DNA of 64,000 bases, from NCBI RefSeq assembly GCF_944387275.1, contig NZ_CALXEG010000010.1, positions 1-64,000 on the forward strand. The letters are read 5' to 3'. Position 1 is the stretch's first letter. The number at the start of each line of letters is the position of its first letter. The notes below the pieces were generated by a model that was not told where the DNA came from, did not search any database, and worked only from the letters and a program-made list of their open reading frames with translations. This document shows positions 1 to 8,621 of this stretch, piece by piece. This DNA comes from an uncultured Pseudoflavonifractor sp. (GTDB lineage Bacteria; Bacillota; Clostridia; Oscillospirales; Oscillospiraceae). The position numbers and the translations under genes were made by a program.

Positions 1-1418
1 GGCTGCATGGTGCCGGCACCGGCCACGCAGCCGCCGGGGCAGGCCATGCCCTCCAGCAGGTAGCCGGGGTACTTGCCGGCCACCGCGTCCTTCATCATCT
101 GGCGGCACTCCCGCAGGCCCTCGGCCTTGGCCACCTTGACCTCGCGGTCGGGGTAGCGGGACTTGATCACGTCCACCACAGCGGTAGCCACGCCGCCGGA
201 CACGGCGAAGTTCCGGCCGTCGGTGGAGGCGTCGTTGACGCCGGTGGGGTCCTCCTCGATGGTGGTCAGATCCACGTGCTTGGCGTCGAAGATACCGGCC
301 ATCTCCTCAAAGGTGAGGACGAAGTCCACCTCGCTGCGGACGCTCTTGCGCATGGCCTCCAGCTTCTTGGCGGCGCAGGGCCCGATGAACACAACCTTGC
401 CGCTGGGGTGGTTGTGCTTGATGAGGCGGGCGGTCAGGGTCATGGGGGTGAGGGCCATGGAGATGCAGTTGGCGTGGTCGGGGAAGGTCTTCTTGGCCAT
501 GACGGACCAGGCGGGGCAGCAGGAAGTGCCCATGAAGGGCAGCTCCTCGGGGACCTCACGGACAAAGTCCTCGGCCTCCTGGGTGGCGCACAGGTCGGCG
601 CCGATGGCCACCTCGAAGATATCGGCAAAGCCCAGCTGCTTCATGGCGGCGCGGAGCTTGCCGGGGGTGACCTTGGGGCCGAACTGGCCCACAAAGGCGG
701 GGGCCACGGCGGCGTACACACGCTCGCCGGACTGGATGGCCCGGATGACCTGGAAGATCTGGGACTTGTCGGCGATGGCGCCGAAGGGGCAGTTCACCAG
801 GCACATGCCGCAGGAGACGCACTTGTCATAGTCGATGTCGGCCTTGCCGTTGGCGTCGGTGTGGATGGCGTCCACGCCGCAGGCCACGGCGCAGGGCCGC
901 TCCTGGATAATGATGGCCTTGTAGGAGCACACGTCGGCGCAGCGGCCGCACTTGATGCACTTCTCCTGGTCGATGTGGGAGCGGCCGTTGTACCGGTCCA
1001 GCTTGATGGCCTCCTTGGGGCAGACCTCCTCGCAGGGGTGGGCCAGGCAGCCCTGGCAGCCCTCGGTGACCAGAACCTTCTTCTCGGCGCAGGCGTTGCA
1101 GGCGAACTTGATCACGTTGATCAGGGGCGGGGTGTAGTAGGTCTCGTCCCGGTCGGCGGCCTCGATGTTGTCGGACAGAGGGGCGTGCTCCGCCGCGCTG
1201 CGGCAGGGCAGGCCCATGGCCAGACGCAGCCGCTCGCCCACGATGGCCCGCTCCAGGAACACGTCGTTGCGGAAGTTGCCCACTTCGCCGGGAATAATCT
1301 TATAAGGAAGCTCCTCAATGCGCTTGTCCACCGGCCACTCGGTGTGGTAGGCCATGCGGGCCACCTCGCGGAAGATTCTGTGCCGTATCTCCTGAATACG
1401 CGTTTCAACGCCTCTCAT
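1..1418 (-). CDS. [FeFe]-hydrogenase, group B type (C-terminus cut off by window edge)
   Basis: Iron-iron hydrogenase that interconverts protons and H2. About 472 residues are visible. Clusters of cysteines in the first half (CNAC, CQGC, then CIKCGRCADVC and CVSCGMCLVNC) bind several 4Fe-4S clusters. The H-cluster domain follows with TSCCPAW, then GPCAAKK, then EGMACPGGC close to the window edge. These three are the L1, L2 and L3 motifs of [FeFe]-hydrogenases, and the PAW/GPCxAKK variants fit group B enzymes, whose physiological role is poorly known. There is no signal peptide, so it is cytosolic. The ATG at 1416-1418 is preceded by AAGGGGGAT. Only a few tens of C-terminal residues should be missing. 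No maturase genes are visible. Family is sure; the group B assignment is fairly sure. Confidence 0.9.
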   Translation of the reverse strand, partial: MRGVETRIQEIRHRIFREVARMAYHTEWPVDKRIEELPYKIIPGEVGNFRNDVFLERAIVGERLRLAMGLPCRSAAEHAPLSDNIEAADRDETYYTPPLINVIKFACNACAEKKVLVTEGCQGCLAHPCEEVCPKEAIKLDRYNGRSHIDQEKCIKCGRCADVCSYKAIIIQERPCAVACGVDAIHTDANGKADIDYDKCVSCGMCLVNCPFGAIADKSQIFQVIRAIQSGERVYAAVAPAFVGQFGPKVTPGKLRAAMKQLGFADIFEVAIGADLCATQEAEDFVREVPEELPFMGTSCCPAWSVMAKKTFPDHANCISMALTPMTLTARLIKHNHPSGKVVFIGPCAAKKLEAMRKSVRSEVDFVLTFEEMAGIFDAKHVDLTTIEEDPTGVNDASTDGRNFAVSGGVATAVVDVIKSRYPDREVKVAKAEGLRECRQMMKDAVAGKYPGYLLEGMACPGGCVAGAGTMQ

Positions 1419-1506
1419 AGTTTTTTAGATCCCCCTTGTGTTTCTTCGGTGTTGCATGCAGAACATATTTTGCCCGCTAAAACCGCGGGATTTTGGTTAC
1501 AGAGAA

Positions 1507-1535
1507 AGAATACCGCAAATATTCCCGCTTGTAAA
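1507..1535 (-). promoter_or_regulatory. Promoter of the [FeFe]-hydrogenase gene
   Basis: On the minus strand, TTTACA (1530-1535) and TATTCT (1507-1512) are separated by 17 bp, about 90 bp upstream of the hydrogenase ATG. The surrounding 1440-1575 stretch is AT-rich compared with the genes. Confidence 0.65.
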
Positions 1536-1649
1536 TCATTAGCAGCAAATTAAAATACGATTTTTACATTAGATAAGAAAAAGAAGGCGCAGCCGGGCCG
1601 GTTTCGTGTACGTTTCACAGGACGAAATAAGAGAAAACAGAGGAAGCCC

Positions 1650-1678
1650 TTGCAATCGGCGGGCCGGACGGATATCAT
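1650..1678 (+). promoter_or_regulatory. Promoter of the split-barrel flavoprotein gene
   Basis: TTGCAA (1650-1655) and TATCAT (1673-1678) lie 17 bp apart, 28 bp before the preferred start. It is divergent from the hydrogenase promoter. Confidence 0.5.
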
Positions 1679-1705
1679 GGAGAAAAAACGGAGAGGATGG
1701 AGCGT

Positions 1706-2167
1706 ATGAGACGAAAGGACCGGGAGCAGGGGACGGAGTTTATCCACCGGGTGATGGACCGCTGTGCATACATGGTGCTGTCCATGACGGGGGCGGACGG
1801 ACTGCCCTACTGCGTGCCCCTGACGCCGGTGCGCAGCGGGGAGGACATCTACTTTCACTGCGCGCCGGAGGGGGAGAAGGTGGACGCCCTGCGGGCCCAT
1901 TCCAGGGTGGCCATGGCCTTTGTGGAGGAGGCGGAGGCGGTGCCCCGGAAGTTCACCGCCCGGTACGCCTCGGTGCTGGCCAGAGGTACTGCCAGCGAGG
2001 TGACGGAGGAGGCCGAGAAGACGCAGGCCCTGCGGCTGCTCTGCCTGCGGCACTGTCCGGCGGACATGGACCGGTTCGACGAGGTGGTGTGGGCCTGGAT
2101 GCCCCGCACCGCGGTGTGGAAGGTCCGGGTGGAGTCCGCCGCCGGAAAGGCCAATCCGGGGGACTGA
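1706..2167 (+). CDS. Pyridoxamine 5'-phosphate oxidase-like (NimA-type) FMN split-barrel protein
   Basis: A 153-residue cytosolic protein beginning MRRKDRE, the usual opening of a clostridial family related to pyridoxamine 5'-phosphate oxidase and the 5-nitroimidazole reductase NimA. Family members fold as a split barrel that binds flavin; the substrate here is unknown. The segment around residues 20-75 (YMVLSMTGADGLPYCVPLTPV, then IYFHCAPEGEK) is the typical flavin-barrel region, and VWKVRVE near the end closes the fold. I chose the ATG at 1706 because GGAGAGG lies 9 nt upstream; an in-frame ATG at 1697 touches that sequence and is less likely. It ends just before the hairpin that precedes ypeB. 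Confidence 0.82.
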   Translation: MRRKDREQGTEFIHRVMDRCAYMVLSMTGADGLPYCVPLTPVRSGEDIYFHCAPEGEKVDALRAHSRVAMAFVEEAEAVPRKFTARYASVLARGTASEVTEEAEKTQALRLLCLRHCPADMDRFDEVVWAWMPRTAVWKVRVESAAGKANPGD

Positions 2168-2189
2168 CAGCAAAAATTACCTGAAAAGA

Positions 2190-2229
2190 ACCGCCTCTTT
2201 TGGAACAGACTAGGTCCAAAGGGGGCGGT
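2190..2229 (+). terminator. Stem-loop containing the ypeB ribosome binding site
   Basis: Two 15-nt arms (2190-2204 and 2215-2229) form a long GC-topped hairpin with a 10-nt loop, followed by four T. It can end the upstream transcript, but the 3' arm also holds the GGGGGCGG that must serve as Shine-Dalgarno for ypeB at 2234. Confidence 0.65.
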
Positions 2230-2233
2230 TTTC

Positions 2234-3607
2234 ATGACCAAGGAATTTTTTCGCAGCCGTCGGGCAAAGGTGCTGGCGGTCAGCTTTGCGGCGGCGGCCT
2301 TCGCGGTGACCGGCGGCGCGGCGCTGAAGAGCCACGCCCGGGCGGAGGCCTACCGGAACATTGTCAACAACACCTACCAGCACGCCTTTGCCGAGCTGAC
2401 CACGGCGGTGGCGGAGATGGACGCGGCGCTGCAGAAGAGCGCCTACGCCACCTCCCAGCCTCTGCTGGCCCAGCTGTGCACCGAGCTGTTCGGCCGGGCC
2501 ATGTCCGCCCAGATGGCCATCGGCGAGCTGCCCTACGGCAACGTGGAGCTGGCCCAGACCGCATCCTTTGCGGCCAAGGTCGGGGACTACGCGGCGGCCC
2601 TGTCCAAGAGCACGGCGGCAGGGGACGGGACCACGGAGGAGGAGAAGGAGAACCTGCGGGCCCTGGCCGCCGCCTCAGGGCAGCTGTCCCAGATGCTCCA
2701 GGACCTGCAGGCCGACATCCACGGCGGGACCATCACCCTGGAGGACCTGGAGCAGGCGGAAGTCCGGCTGGCCCAGACCCAGGAGAGCGGGGAGACGGCG
2801 GGGAGCACCTTCCAGAACATGGAGGCCGACTTCCCCGAGGTGCCCACCCTGATCTACGACGGCCCCTTCTCCGAGCACCTCTCCACCCAGCAGCAGCCCA
2901 AGGCCCTGGAGGGGCTGGAAGAGGTGACCCAGGAGGAGGCCCGGGAAGCGGCGGCGGCGTTCATGGGCCTGAAGCCGGAGATCTTCACGGCCGTGTCCAC
3001 CGGCGAGGGGGCCATCCCCTACTGGAGCTTCTCCGCTGTGGTGGACGGGGGCGAGGTGTATATCGAGGTGTCCCGCCAGGGGGGCAGGGTGACGGAGCTG
3101 ATGAACGCCCGACCGGTGGGGGAGGCGGTTCTCACGGCGGAGGAGGGGGTAGAGGCCGCCAGGGCCTTCCTGGCCGCCCAGGGGTACGAAGACATGGAGC
3201 CCACCTATCATATCAGCCAGGACAACATTCTCACTGTCAACTTTGCCGCCCGGCAGGGGGAGACGCTGTGCTACCCGGACCTGATCAAGGCGGCGGTGGC
3301 CTTGGACAGCGGCAGCATTGTGGGCTTTGAGGTCGAGGGGTATCTGATGAACCACACCCAGCGGACGCTGGAGTCCCCCGCTGTGTCGGAGGAGACGGCC
3401 CGGGCGGTGCTGGACCCGGATCTGGAGTGCCTGTCCCACCAGCTGGCCCTCATCCCCACCGCCGGAAAATATGAGGTGCTCTGCCACGAGTTCAAGTGTC
3501 AGCTGGAGGACGGACGGCACTATATCGTCTACGTGAACGCCCAGACCGGCAGCGAGGAGAAGATCCTCATTCTGATCGAGGATGAGAGCGGAACGCTGAC
3601 CATATAA
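2234..3607 (+). CDS. ypeB: Germination protein YpeB
   Basis: A spore-cortex protein of 457 residues, the usual length for YpeB. In Bacillus YpeB partners with the lytic transglycosylase SleB: each stabilises the other in the spore so that cortex can be degraded on germination. The N-terminus has one membrane anchor (about residues 12-32), followed by the characteristic RAEAYRNIVNNTYQHAFAELT region and an alpha-helical domain to about 220. The C-terminal half carries PepSY-like repeats (around 230-290, 300-365 and 380-450). sleB, normally the neighbour, is not next to it here. The Shine-Dalgarno lies inside the hairpin at 2190-2229, which is unusual. I see no clear sporulation-sigma promoter in the 66-bp gap. 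Confidence 0.9.
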   Translation: MTKEFFRSRRAKVLAVSFAAAAFAVTGGAALKSHARAEAYRNIVNNTYQHAFAELTTAVAEMDAALQKSAYATSQPLLAQLCTELFGRAMSAQMAIGELPYGNVELAQTASFAAKVGDYAAALSKSTAAGDGTTEEEKENLRALAAASGQLSQMLQDLQADIHGGTITLEDLEQAEVRLAQTQESGETAGSTFQNMEADFPEVPTLIYDGPFSEHLSTQQQPKALEGLEEVTQEEAREAAAAFMGLKPEIFTAVSTGEGAIPYWSFSAVVDGGEVYIEVSRQGGRVTELMNARPVGEAVLTAEEGVEAARAFLAAQGYEDMEPTYHISQDNILTVNFAARQGETLCYPDLIKAAVALDSGSIVGFEVEGYLMNHTQRTLESPAVSEETARAVLDPDLECLSHQLALIPTAGKYEVLCHEFKCQLEDGRHYIVYVNAQTGSEEKILILIEDESGTLTI

Positions 3608-3621
3608 TGGCCTGACGGAAT

Positions 3622-3655
3622 GCCCGCCCGGGGACAGAGATGTCTCCGGGCGGGC
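3622..3655 (+). terminator. GC-rich hairpin after ypeB
   Basis: Perfect 10-nt outer arms (GCCCGCCCGG / CCGGGCGGGC) plus a GACA/TGTC inner stem. There is no T tract, so it may stabilise or weakly terminate the ypeB transcript. Confidence 0.5.
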
Positions 3656-3780
3656 TGCTGCCTGGGCTGCGAAACTTTTACACAACGGGCAAAACGGCGG
3701 AAATCGGTGGGACCGGCCTGTAAAATGGGACGGAAACAGGTGAAAAAAGCGGGGATGGCCTGGGCACGGGGAAGAGGCCC

Positions 3781-3809
3781 TTGAAGGAAACCGGGAAGCA
3801 TGGTACAAT
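3781..3809 (+). promoter_or_regulatory. Promoter of the GGDEF/EAL gene
   Basis: TTGAAG (3781-3786), a 17-bp spacer and TACAAT (3804-3809). It sits in the 337-nt gap between ypeB and the next gene. The rest of the gap is the hairpin at 3622-3655 and a leader of about 130 nt (3815-3944) with several short self-complementary stretches; I could not match the leader to a c-di-GMP riboswitch. Confidence 0.6.
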
Positions 3810-3944
3810 AAACAACAATTATTTTGCGGATACGGAAGGGGTTTCCAACTTTTGCAGGGGGAATCCCGCACCTTTCCGCACCAAAAGGACAGCGCCGGGG
3901 CACTGTGCCCGCCTTCCGGCGGAGAGGTGGCTTGAGGAGTGGCG

Positions 3945-6900
3945 ATGAGCATGGAACTGGACGGGCGGTCTGTGGCGGACACCTACCGCGGCATACTGGA
4001 TTTTCTGAGCGAGAGCTCCAATGATTACTTTTACTTTATGGATTTCCAGACGGAGCGGATCCATTTCTCCAGGAACATCTGCAGGAACTACGATGTGATG
4101 GAGGACGGGCGGGACTACGTCACGGTGCATGAGTGGAGCCGGATCGTCTACTCGTGGGATCTGCCCATCCTGCGGGAGCTGTATGAAAAGGTGCGCTCGG
4201 GCAGGGAGACGGTGCACCGGCTGGAGTACCGTGTGATCAACCGGCGGGGGGACGTGGTGTGGATCAGCAGCCGGGGCAAGAGCCAGCTGGACGGGGAGGG
4301 CCGTCCCCAGTGGGCCATCGGCTGCATCTCCGAGGGGGCCATGGACAGCGGCGCGGACAACTTCACCGGGGCCTTCGGCATGAACCGGCTCAAGCAGGAG
4401 TGCGGCCGGCTGCTGGCCGAGGAGCGGGACGGCTTTCTGCTGCTGGTGGGAGTGGACGACCTGAAGTCCATCAACCTGAAGATGGGCCGGGGGCACGGCA
4501 ACGCGGTGCTCCGGCGGGTGGTGGAGGCCCTGGAGAGCGCGGTGGACGGAGAGCGGCGGATCTACCGCACCAACGGCGACTGCTTTGCGGTGAACCTGCC
4601 CGAGACCGATGCCCGCCAGGCGGAGGCGGTGTTCTCCTGCGCCCGCAATCTGCTGGAGGGCCAGTGTACCCTGTCGGGGGGCTGCGTGCCCTTCCGGGAG
4701 TACATGGTGCCCGACGCCGAGACCCTCTACCAGTACGCGGAGAACACCCTGGACCACGCCAAGGCCCAGGGAAAGAACCGGCTGCTGTTCTTCTCCGCCG
4801 ACGACTACGAAAAGGAGATCGCCACCCTGGAGCTGAAGGAGGACCTGACCGGGAGCGTACAGGCCGGGTTCCGGGGCTTTTCCCTGTGCTATCAGCCCCA
4901 GGTCTGCTCGGGCACCTACCGGCTCTACGGCGCCGAGGCCCTGCTGCGGTACACCTCGCCCCGGCGGGGCAGCGTGCCGCCGTCGGAGTTCGTGCCCATC
5001 CTGGAACAGAGCGGGCTGATCCGCCCGGTGGGCATCTGGGTGCTGGACACCGCCCTGGAGCAGTGCAGGATTTGGCGGCAGCTGGAGCCCGACTTCCACG
5101 TGAGCATCAATGTGTCCTACACCCAGCTGTGCGAGGCGGATATCGTCCAGAAGGTGCTGGACGCGGTGGACCGGAGCGGCCTGCCCGGCGAGGCCGTCAC
5201 CCTGGAGATCACCGAGAGCATGCAGCTGCTGGACTACCCCCAGATCAACGACCTGTTCCTCCAGTGGAAGAAGCACGGCATTGAGATCTCGGTGGACGAC
5301 TTCGGCACGGGCTACTCCAGCCTGAGCCGGCTCAAGGAGCTGGAGATCGACGAGATCAAGATCGACCGGTGCTTTGTCAACAACATCCAGCACAGCGCCT
5401 ACAACTACCGCCTGCTGGGCAATATGCTGGAGCTGGCGGACAGCTGTCAGATCCGGGTGTGCTGCGAGGGGGTGGAGACCGAGGAGGAGCTGACCGCCCT
5501 GGAGGAGCTCCATCCGGCCCTGCTCCAGGGGTTCCTGTTTTCCCGGCCCTGTACGCCTGCGGAGCTGGAGGAGCGCTACCTGCGGCCGGACAGCCCGGAC
5601 TACCGGGCCCGGCTGGAGCGGGAGCGGAACTATCTGAGCCAGATCCACGTCTCGGAGATCGGCTCCGCGGCGGACTGGTCGGAGGACGAGCTGGCCGCGG
5701 CCATTCTGGAGGCGGAGAACGACATCTTCTACATCAGCGACATGGACACCTATGAGCTCTACTACGTCAACCCGGCCGGGCGGCGGATGATGGGCCTGCG
5801 GGACTACCGGGGACGGAAGTGCTACAAGGCCCTTCAGGGCCTGGACGAGCCCTGTCCCTTCTGCACCAACGCGGTGCTCAAGCGGGACAACTTTTATATC
5901 TGGGACCGGCAGAACGAGTACTGCGGGCGGCACTTCCTGCTCAAGGACAAGATCATCACCTACCAGGGCAGGCGGCTGCGGATGGAGGTGGCCCTGGACA
6001 TCACCAAGCACGAGGTGGTCAGCCGCACCACCCAGGAGCGGCTGATCTTCGCCCAGAAGATCGCCGGATACACCAGGACGCTGTCGGAGTACGCCGACTA
6101 CGGCGAGGCGGTCAACCGGATGCTGGCCTCAGTGGGGGAGTTCTACCAGGCGGACCGGGCCTATCTCTTTGAGCCCAGCCCCCAGCGGGAGGGCCACTGG
6201 GACAACACCTTCGAGTGGTGCGCGCCCAACGTGGAGGCCCAGGCCCAGAACCTGCAGGACGTGCCGCCCAGCGTGCTGGAGCGGTGGATGGGGCTGTTTG
6301 ACAAGGACTGCTCGGTGGTGATCCTGAATCTGGACACCCTGCGCAGGGAGAGCCCGGAGGAGTGGCGGGTGCTGGAGGCCCAGGGCATCAGCCGCCTGAT
6401 CGCGGTGCCTGTCCGGGACCGGGACCAGACCATCGGCTTCATCGGCGTGGACAATCCCCGCTACTCCATCCACGATGACGCCCAGATCCGGGTGCTGTCC
6501 AGCTTCCTGCTGGGCCGGATCCGGCAGGAGCGGAACGAGAGCCGGTACCGGCAGCTGCTCCGTGCCAACTGCCACGATATCTTCGAGCTGCTGGGGCTGG
6601 GGCTGTGGGCCATCCGCTTTGACCGGGAGGGAAAACGCCGCGAGATGGTGGCCAACGACACCATGCTCCACATCCTGGGCATCTCCGGCGTGCCCAGCGC
6701 AGAGGAGTGCTACCAGTTCTGGTACAGCAGGATCAACGACGGCTACCGCCGCTATGTGGACGAGTCCATGAAGACCATGATCCGCTCGCCGCGGCCTGTG
6801 CAGCTGGAGTACAGCTGGCGCCATCCGGAGCGGGGGGACGTGCTGGTGCGCTGCACCGGCATGCGCATGCCCGACGAGGACGGCATGATCTGCCTGAAGG

Positions 6901-8213
6901 GGTACCACCGGATCGTCAACGACATGGAGCGGCCCAAGCTGGTGCCCGACTCCTGCGCCCGGGACATCTTCGAGTACAACGCGGCGGAGAAGACCATCTT
7001 CTTCCACACGGAGCGGACCCTGCTGCTGGGGGAGGAGGCCCACGAGTCCAACTTCCCCCAGTGCTGGATCGACAGCGAGATCGTCCACCCCCACTTTGTG
7101 GAGGCCTTCCGCAACGGCTTTTCCCGCACCCGGCTCCAGCGGGGGAACGAGCGGCAGGAGCTGCTGCTCAAGTCCAAAAACGGCACCTACGAGTGGTTCA
7201 AGCTGACCACCCAGCGGCTGGACCGGGAGCAGAAGGGCCAGGACGCGGTCATCGCCGTGCTGGAGCCCATCGGCGCCGACCGGGTCATGGAGCTGGAGTA
7301 CATGCGCATGCGCAAATTCTACCACACCCTGCTCTCCGAGGCCATCGCCTATGCGGAGGTGGACCTGGAGAGCGGCCAGCTCAAGTCGGTGGGCGGGCTG
7401 TGGCGGGTGTACAAGCAGGACTACCGCCAGAGCTCCCGCCACTTCATCGAGGTGCTGGAGCAGCAGCTGGCCCCCATGCTGGCCCCGGAGGATCTGGAGC
7501 GGCTCAGCCGCTACCGGGACCCGGAGGTGTGGAACGGGATGCTGGCCCGTGGCGAGACCAGCAGCCGGTTCAGCTACCGCCGTCCGGTGGGGGACAGCCT
7601 CCACTGGGTGGAGCTGACCATCTACCTCTTCCGGGAGGACATCACCCGCAATGTGTACACCCTGATCTATCTCAAGGACGTCAATGCCGAGAAGGAGCGG
7701 GAGTTCGCCCAGGCAAAGGCGGCCGACCGGGACCCTCTCACCGGCCTGTACAACCGCACTGCCTTCGAGCGGGAGATGAAGCGGTGCGTGGAGGAGTGCG
7801 GCCAGTCCCCCTGCGGCGTGCTGCTGATGATGGACATCGACGACTTCAAGCAGATCAACGACCAGAAGGGCCATCTGGAGGGGGACAAGGCCCTTCAGGC
7901 GGTGGCGCGGGTGCTCACCTCCACCTTCCGGCAGGAGGACATTGTGGGCCGGCTGGGGGGAGACGAGTTCCTGGTGTTCATCCGGGGCGGCATCCGACGG
8001 GAGCGGCTGGAGCAGCGGGTGGAGACCCTGCTGACCACCCTGTCCCGCACCTCCGGCCCCGCTGTCACGGGCAGCATCGGCCTGACCTATGTGTGCAATC
8101 TGGACTTCCGCTATGACCACTATCTGAAGCGAGCCGATCTGGCCCTGTACGAGAGCAAGCGGAGAGGAAAGAACCGGTTCCACTTCTACGAGGACTCGGG
8201 CAGCCAGGATTAA
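3945..8213 (+). CDS. Giant c-di-GMP turnover protein: PAS, degenerate GGDEF, EAL, PAS/GAF array, GGDEF
   Basis: A 1422-residue soluble signalling protein without clear membrane segments. Order: PAS-like domain (about 15-130); a GGDEF fold whose signature is NGDCF (about 210-214), so it should not make c-di-GMP; an EAL phosphodiesterase domain (about 300-540) with EALLR (E331), NVSYTQL, EITES, DDFGTGYSS (451-459), IKID and EGVET, all residues expected of an active enzyme; a PAS-like domain with CPFC near residue 636; a GAF domain (about 705-865); two further PAS-like segments; and a C-terminal GGDEF domain with RDPLTGLYNR near 1261 and intact GGDEF at 1338-1342. It could therefore both make and degrade c-di-GMP under several sensory inputs. 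The start at 3945 has GAGGAG 5 nt upstream; GTG 3939 and ATG 3951 are alternatives. It is monocistronic, ending at a strong terminator. Confidence 0.9.
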   Translation: MSMELDGRSVADTYRGILDFLSESSNDYFYFMDFQTERIHFSRNICRNYDVMEDGRDYVTVHEWSRIVYSWDLPILRELYEKVRSGRETVHRLEYRVINRRGDVVWISSRGKSQLDGEGRPQWAIGCISEGAMDSGADNFTGAFGMNRLKQECGRLLAEERDGFLLLVGVDDLKSINLKMGRGHGNAVLRRVVEALESAVDGERRIYRTNGDCFAVNLPETDARQAEAVFSCARNLLEGQCTLSGGCVPFREYMVPDAETLYQYAENTLDHAKAQGKNRLLFFSADDYEKEIATLELKEDLTGSVQAGFRGFSLCYQPQVCSGTYRLYGAEALLRYTSPRRGSVPPSEFVPILEQSGLIRPVGIWVLDTALEQCRIWRQLEPDFHVSINVSYTQLCEADIVQKVLDAVDRSGLPGEAVTLEITESMQLLDYPQINDLFLQWKKHGIEISVDDFGTGYSSLSRLKELEIDEIKIDRCFVNNIQHSAYNYRLLGNMLELADSCQIRVCCEGVETEEELTALEELHPALLQGFLFSRPCTPAELEERYLRPDSPDYRARLERERNYLSQIHVSEIGSAADWSEDELAAAILEAENDIFYISDMDTYELYYVNPAGRRMMGLRDYRGRKCYKALQGLDEPCPFCTNAVLKRDNFYIWDRQNEYCGRHFLLKDKIITYQGRRLRMEVALDITKHEVVSRTTQERLIFAQKIAGYTRTLSEYADYGEAVNRMLASVGEFYQADRAYLFEPSPQREGHWDNTFEWCAPNVEAQAQNLQDVPPSVLERWMGLFDKDCSVVILNLDTLRRESPEEWRVLEAQGISRLIAVPVRDRDQTIGFIGVDNPRYSIHDDAQIRVLSSFLLGRIRQERNESRYRQLLRANCHDIFELLGLGLWAIRFDREGKRREMVANDTMLHILGISGVPSAEECYQFWYSRINDGYRRYVDESMKTMIRSPRPVQLEYSWRHPERGDVLVRCTGMRMPDEDGMICLKGYHRIVNDMERPKLVPDSCARDIFEYNAAEKTIFFHTERTLLLGEEAHESNFPQCWIDSEIVHPHFVEAFRNGFSRTRLQRGNERQELLLKSKNGTYEWFKLTTQRLDREQKGQDAVIAVLEPIGADRVMELEYMRMRKFYHTLLSEAIAYAEVDLESGQLKSVGGLWRVYKQDYRQSSRHFIEVLEQQLAPMLAPEDLERLSRYRDPEVWNGMLARGETSSRFSYRRPVGDSLHWVELTIYLFREDITRNVYTLIYLKDVNAEKEREFAQAKAADRDPLTGLYNRTAFEREMKRCVEECGQSPCGVLLMMDIDDFKQINDQKGHLEGDKALQAVARVLTSTFRQEDIVGRLGGDEFLVFIRGGIRRERLEQRVETLLTTLSRTSGPAVTGSIGLTYVCNLDFRYDHYLKRADLALYESKRRGKNRFHFYEDSGSQD

Positions 8214-8226
8214 GGAAAAAGAGCGC

Positions 8227-8271
8227 ATCAGCCCCCTGCGGCGCACAGAGCGTGCAGCGCAGGGGGCTGAT
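8227..8271. terminator. Bidirectional terminator
   Basis: Arms ATCAGCCCCCTGCG (8227-8240) and CGCAGGGGGCTGAT (8258-8271), with CTTTT after it on the plus strand and a T-rich run on the minus strand. It separates the GGDEF/EAL gene from the convergent gene. Confidence 0.85.
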
Positions 8272-8283
8272 CTTTTGCATGGG

Positions 8284-8562
8284 CTAGAGGGGGCGGAACG
8301 GGGTGCAGGGACCGGGCTGCCTGTACCACCGGCAGCAGCCGGAGGCCGGGTCGTGGCACTGGGTGATCCGGGCCCCGGGGGCAAGCAGGAGCACCAGGCG
8401 CGGGCCCGACGGGCCTCGGCGCAGGGAGAGGAGATATGGACCCGGCGTCAGGCCGGTAAAAAAGGCCTGGCCGCAGGTCCACAGCTGCCTGGAGGACTGA
8501 ACGCAGCCCCTCCAGTCCTGCAGCGTCACGCTGTCCCAGGGACAGCTGCCGGATACGCACAC
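8284..8562 (-). CDS. Small cysteine-rich hypothetical protein
   Basis: An open frame of 92 codons from GTG 8562 to TAG at 8284-8286, lying directly downstream of, and in the same direction as, the carboxypeptidase-regulatory-like gene. The frame stays open further upstream and overlaps that gene's stop, so translation may be coupled. I see no good ribosome binding site. The product has about nine cysteines and a TPGPYLLSL stretch resembling a strand of Cna-B or carboxypeptidase-regulatory folds. That, together with its ending before a terminator, makes it plausible rather than proven. I do not recognise a family and infer no function. Confidence 0.4.
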   Translation of the reverse strand: MCVSGSCPWDSVTLQDWRGCVQSSRQLWTCGQAFFTGLTPGPYLLSLRRGPSGPRLVLLLAPGARITQCHDPASGCCRWYRQPGPCTPFRPL

Positions 8563-8621
8563 CCGGACCAGACACAGGTCCCGGCGGAAGACCGGACCGT
8601 GGACCAGGGGCGAGGGACAGG

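Noticed and set aside
276-1553. Long open frames on the plus strand opposite the hydrogenase gene
   Set aside because: Gly/His/Val-rich composition with no family pattern; the opposite strand carries an unmistakable enzyme. The same applies to very long frames opposite other GC-rich genes, for example 23058-26195, 32210-34987 and 49272-50951.
3815-3944. c-di-GMP riboswitch
   Set aside because: Could not match the conserved GEMM core by eye; kept only as a structured leader.
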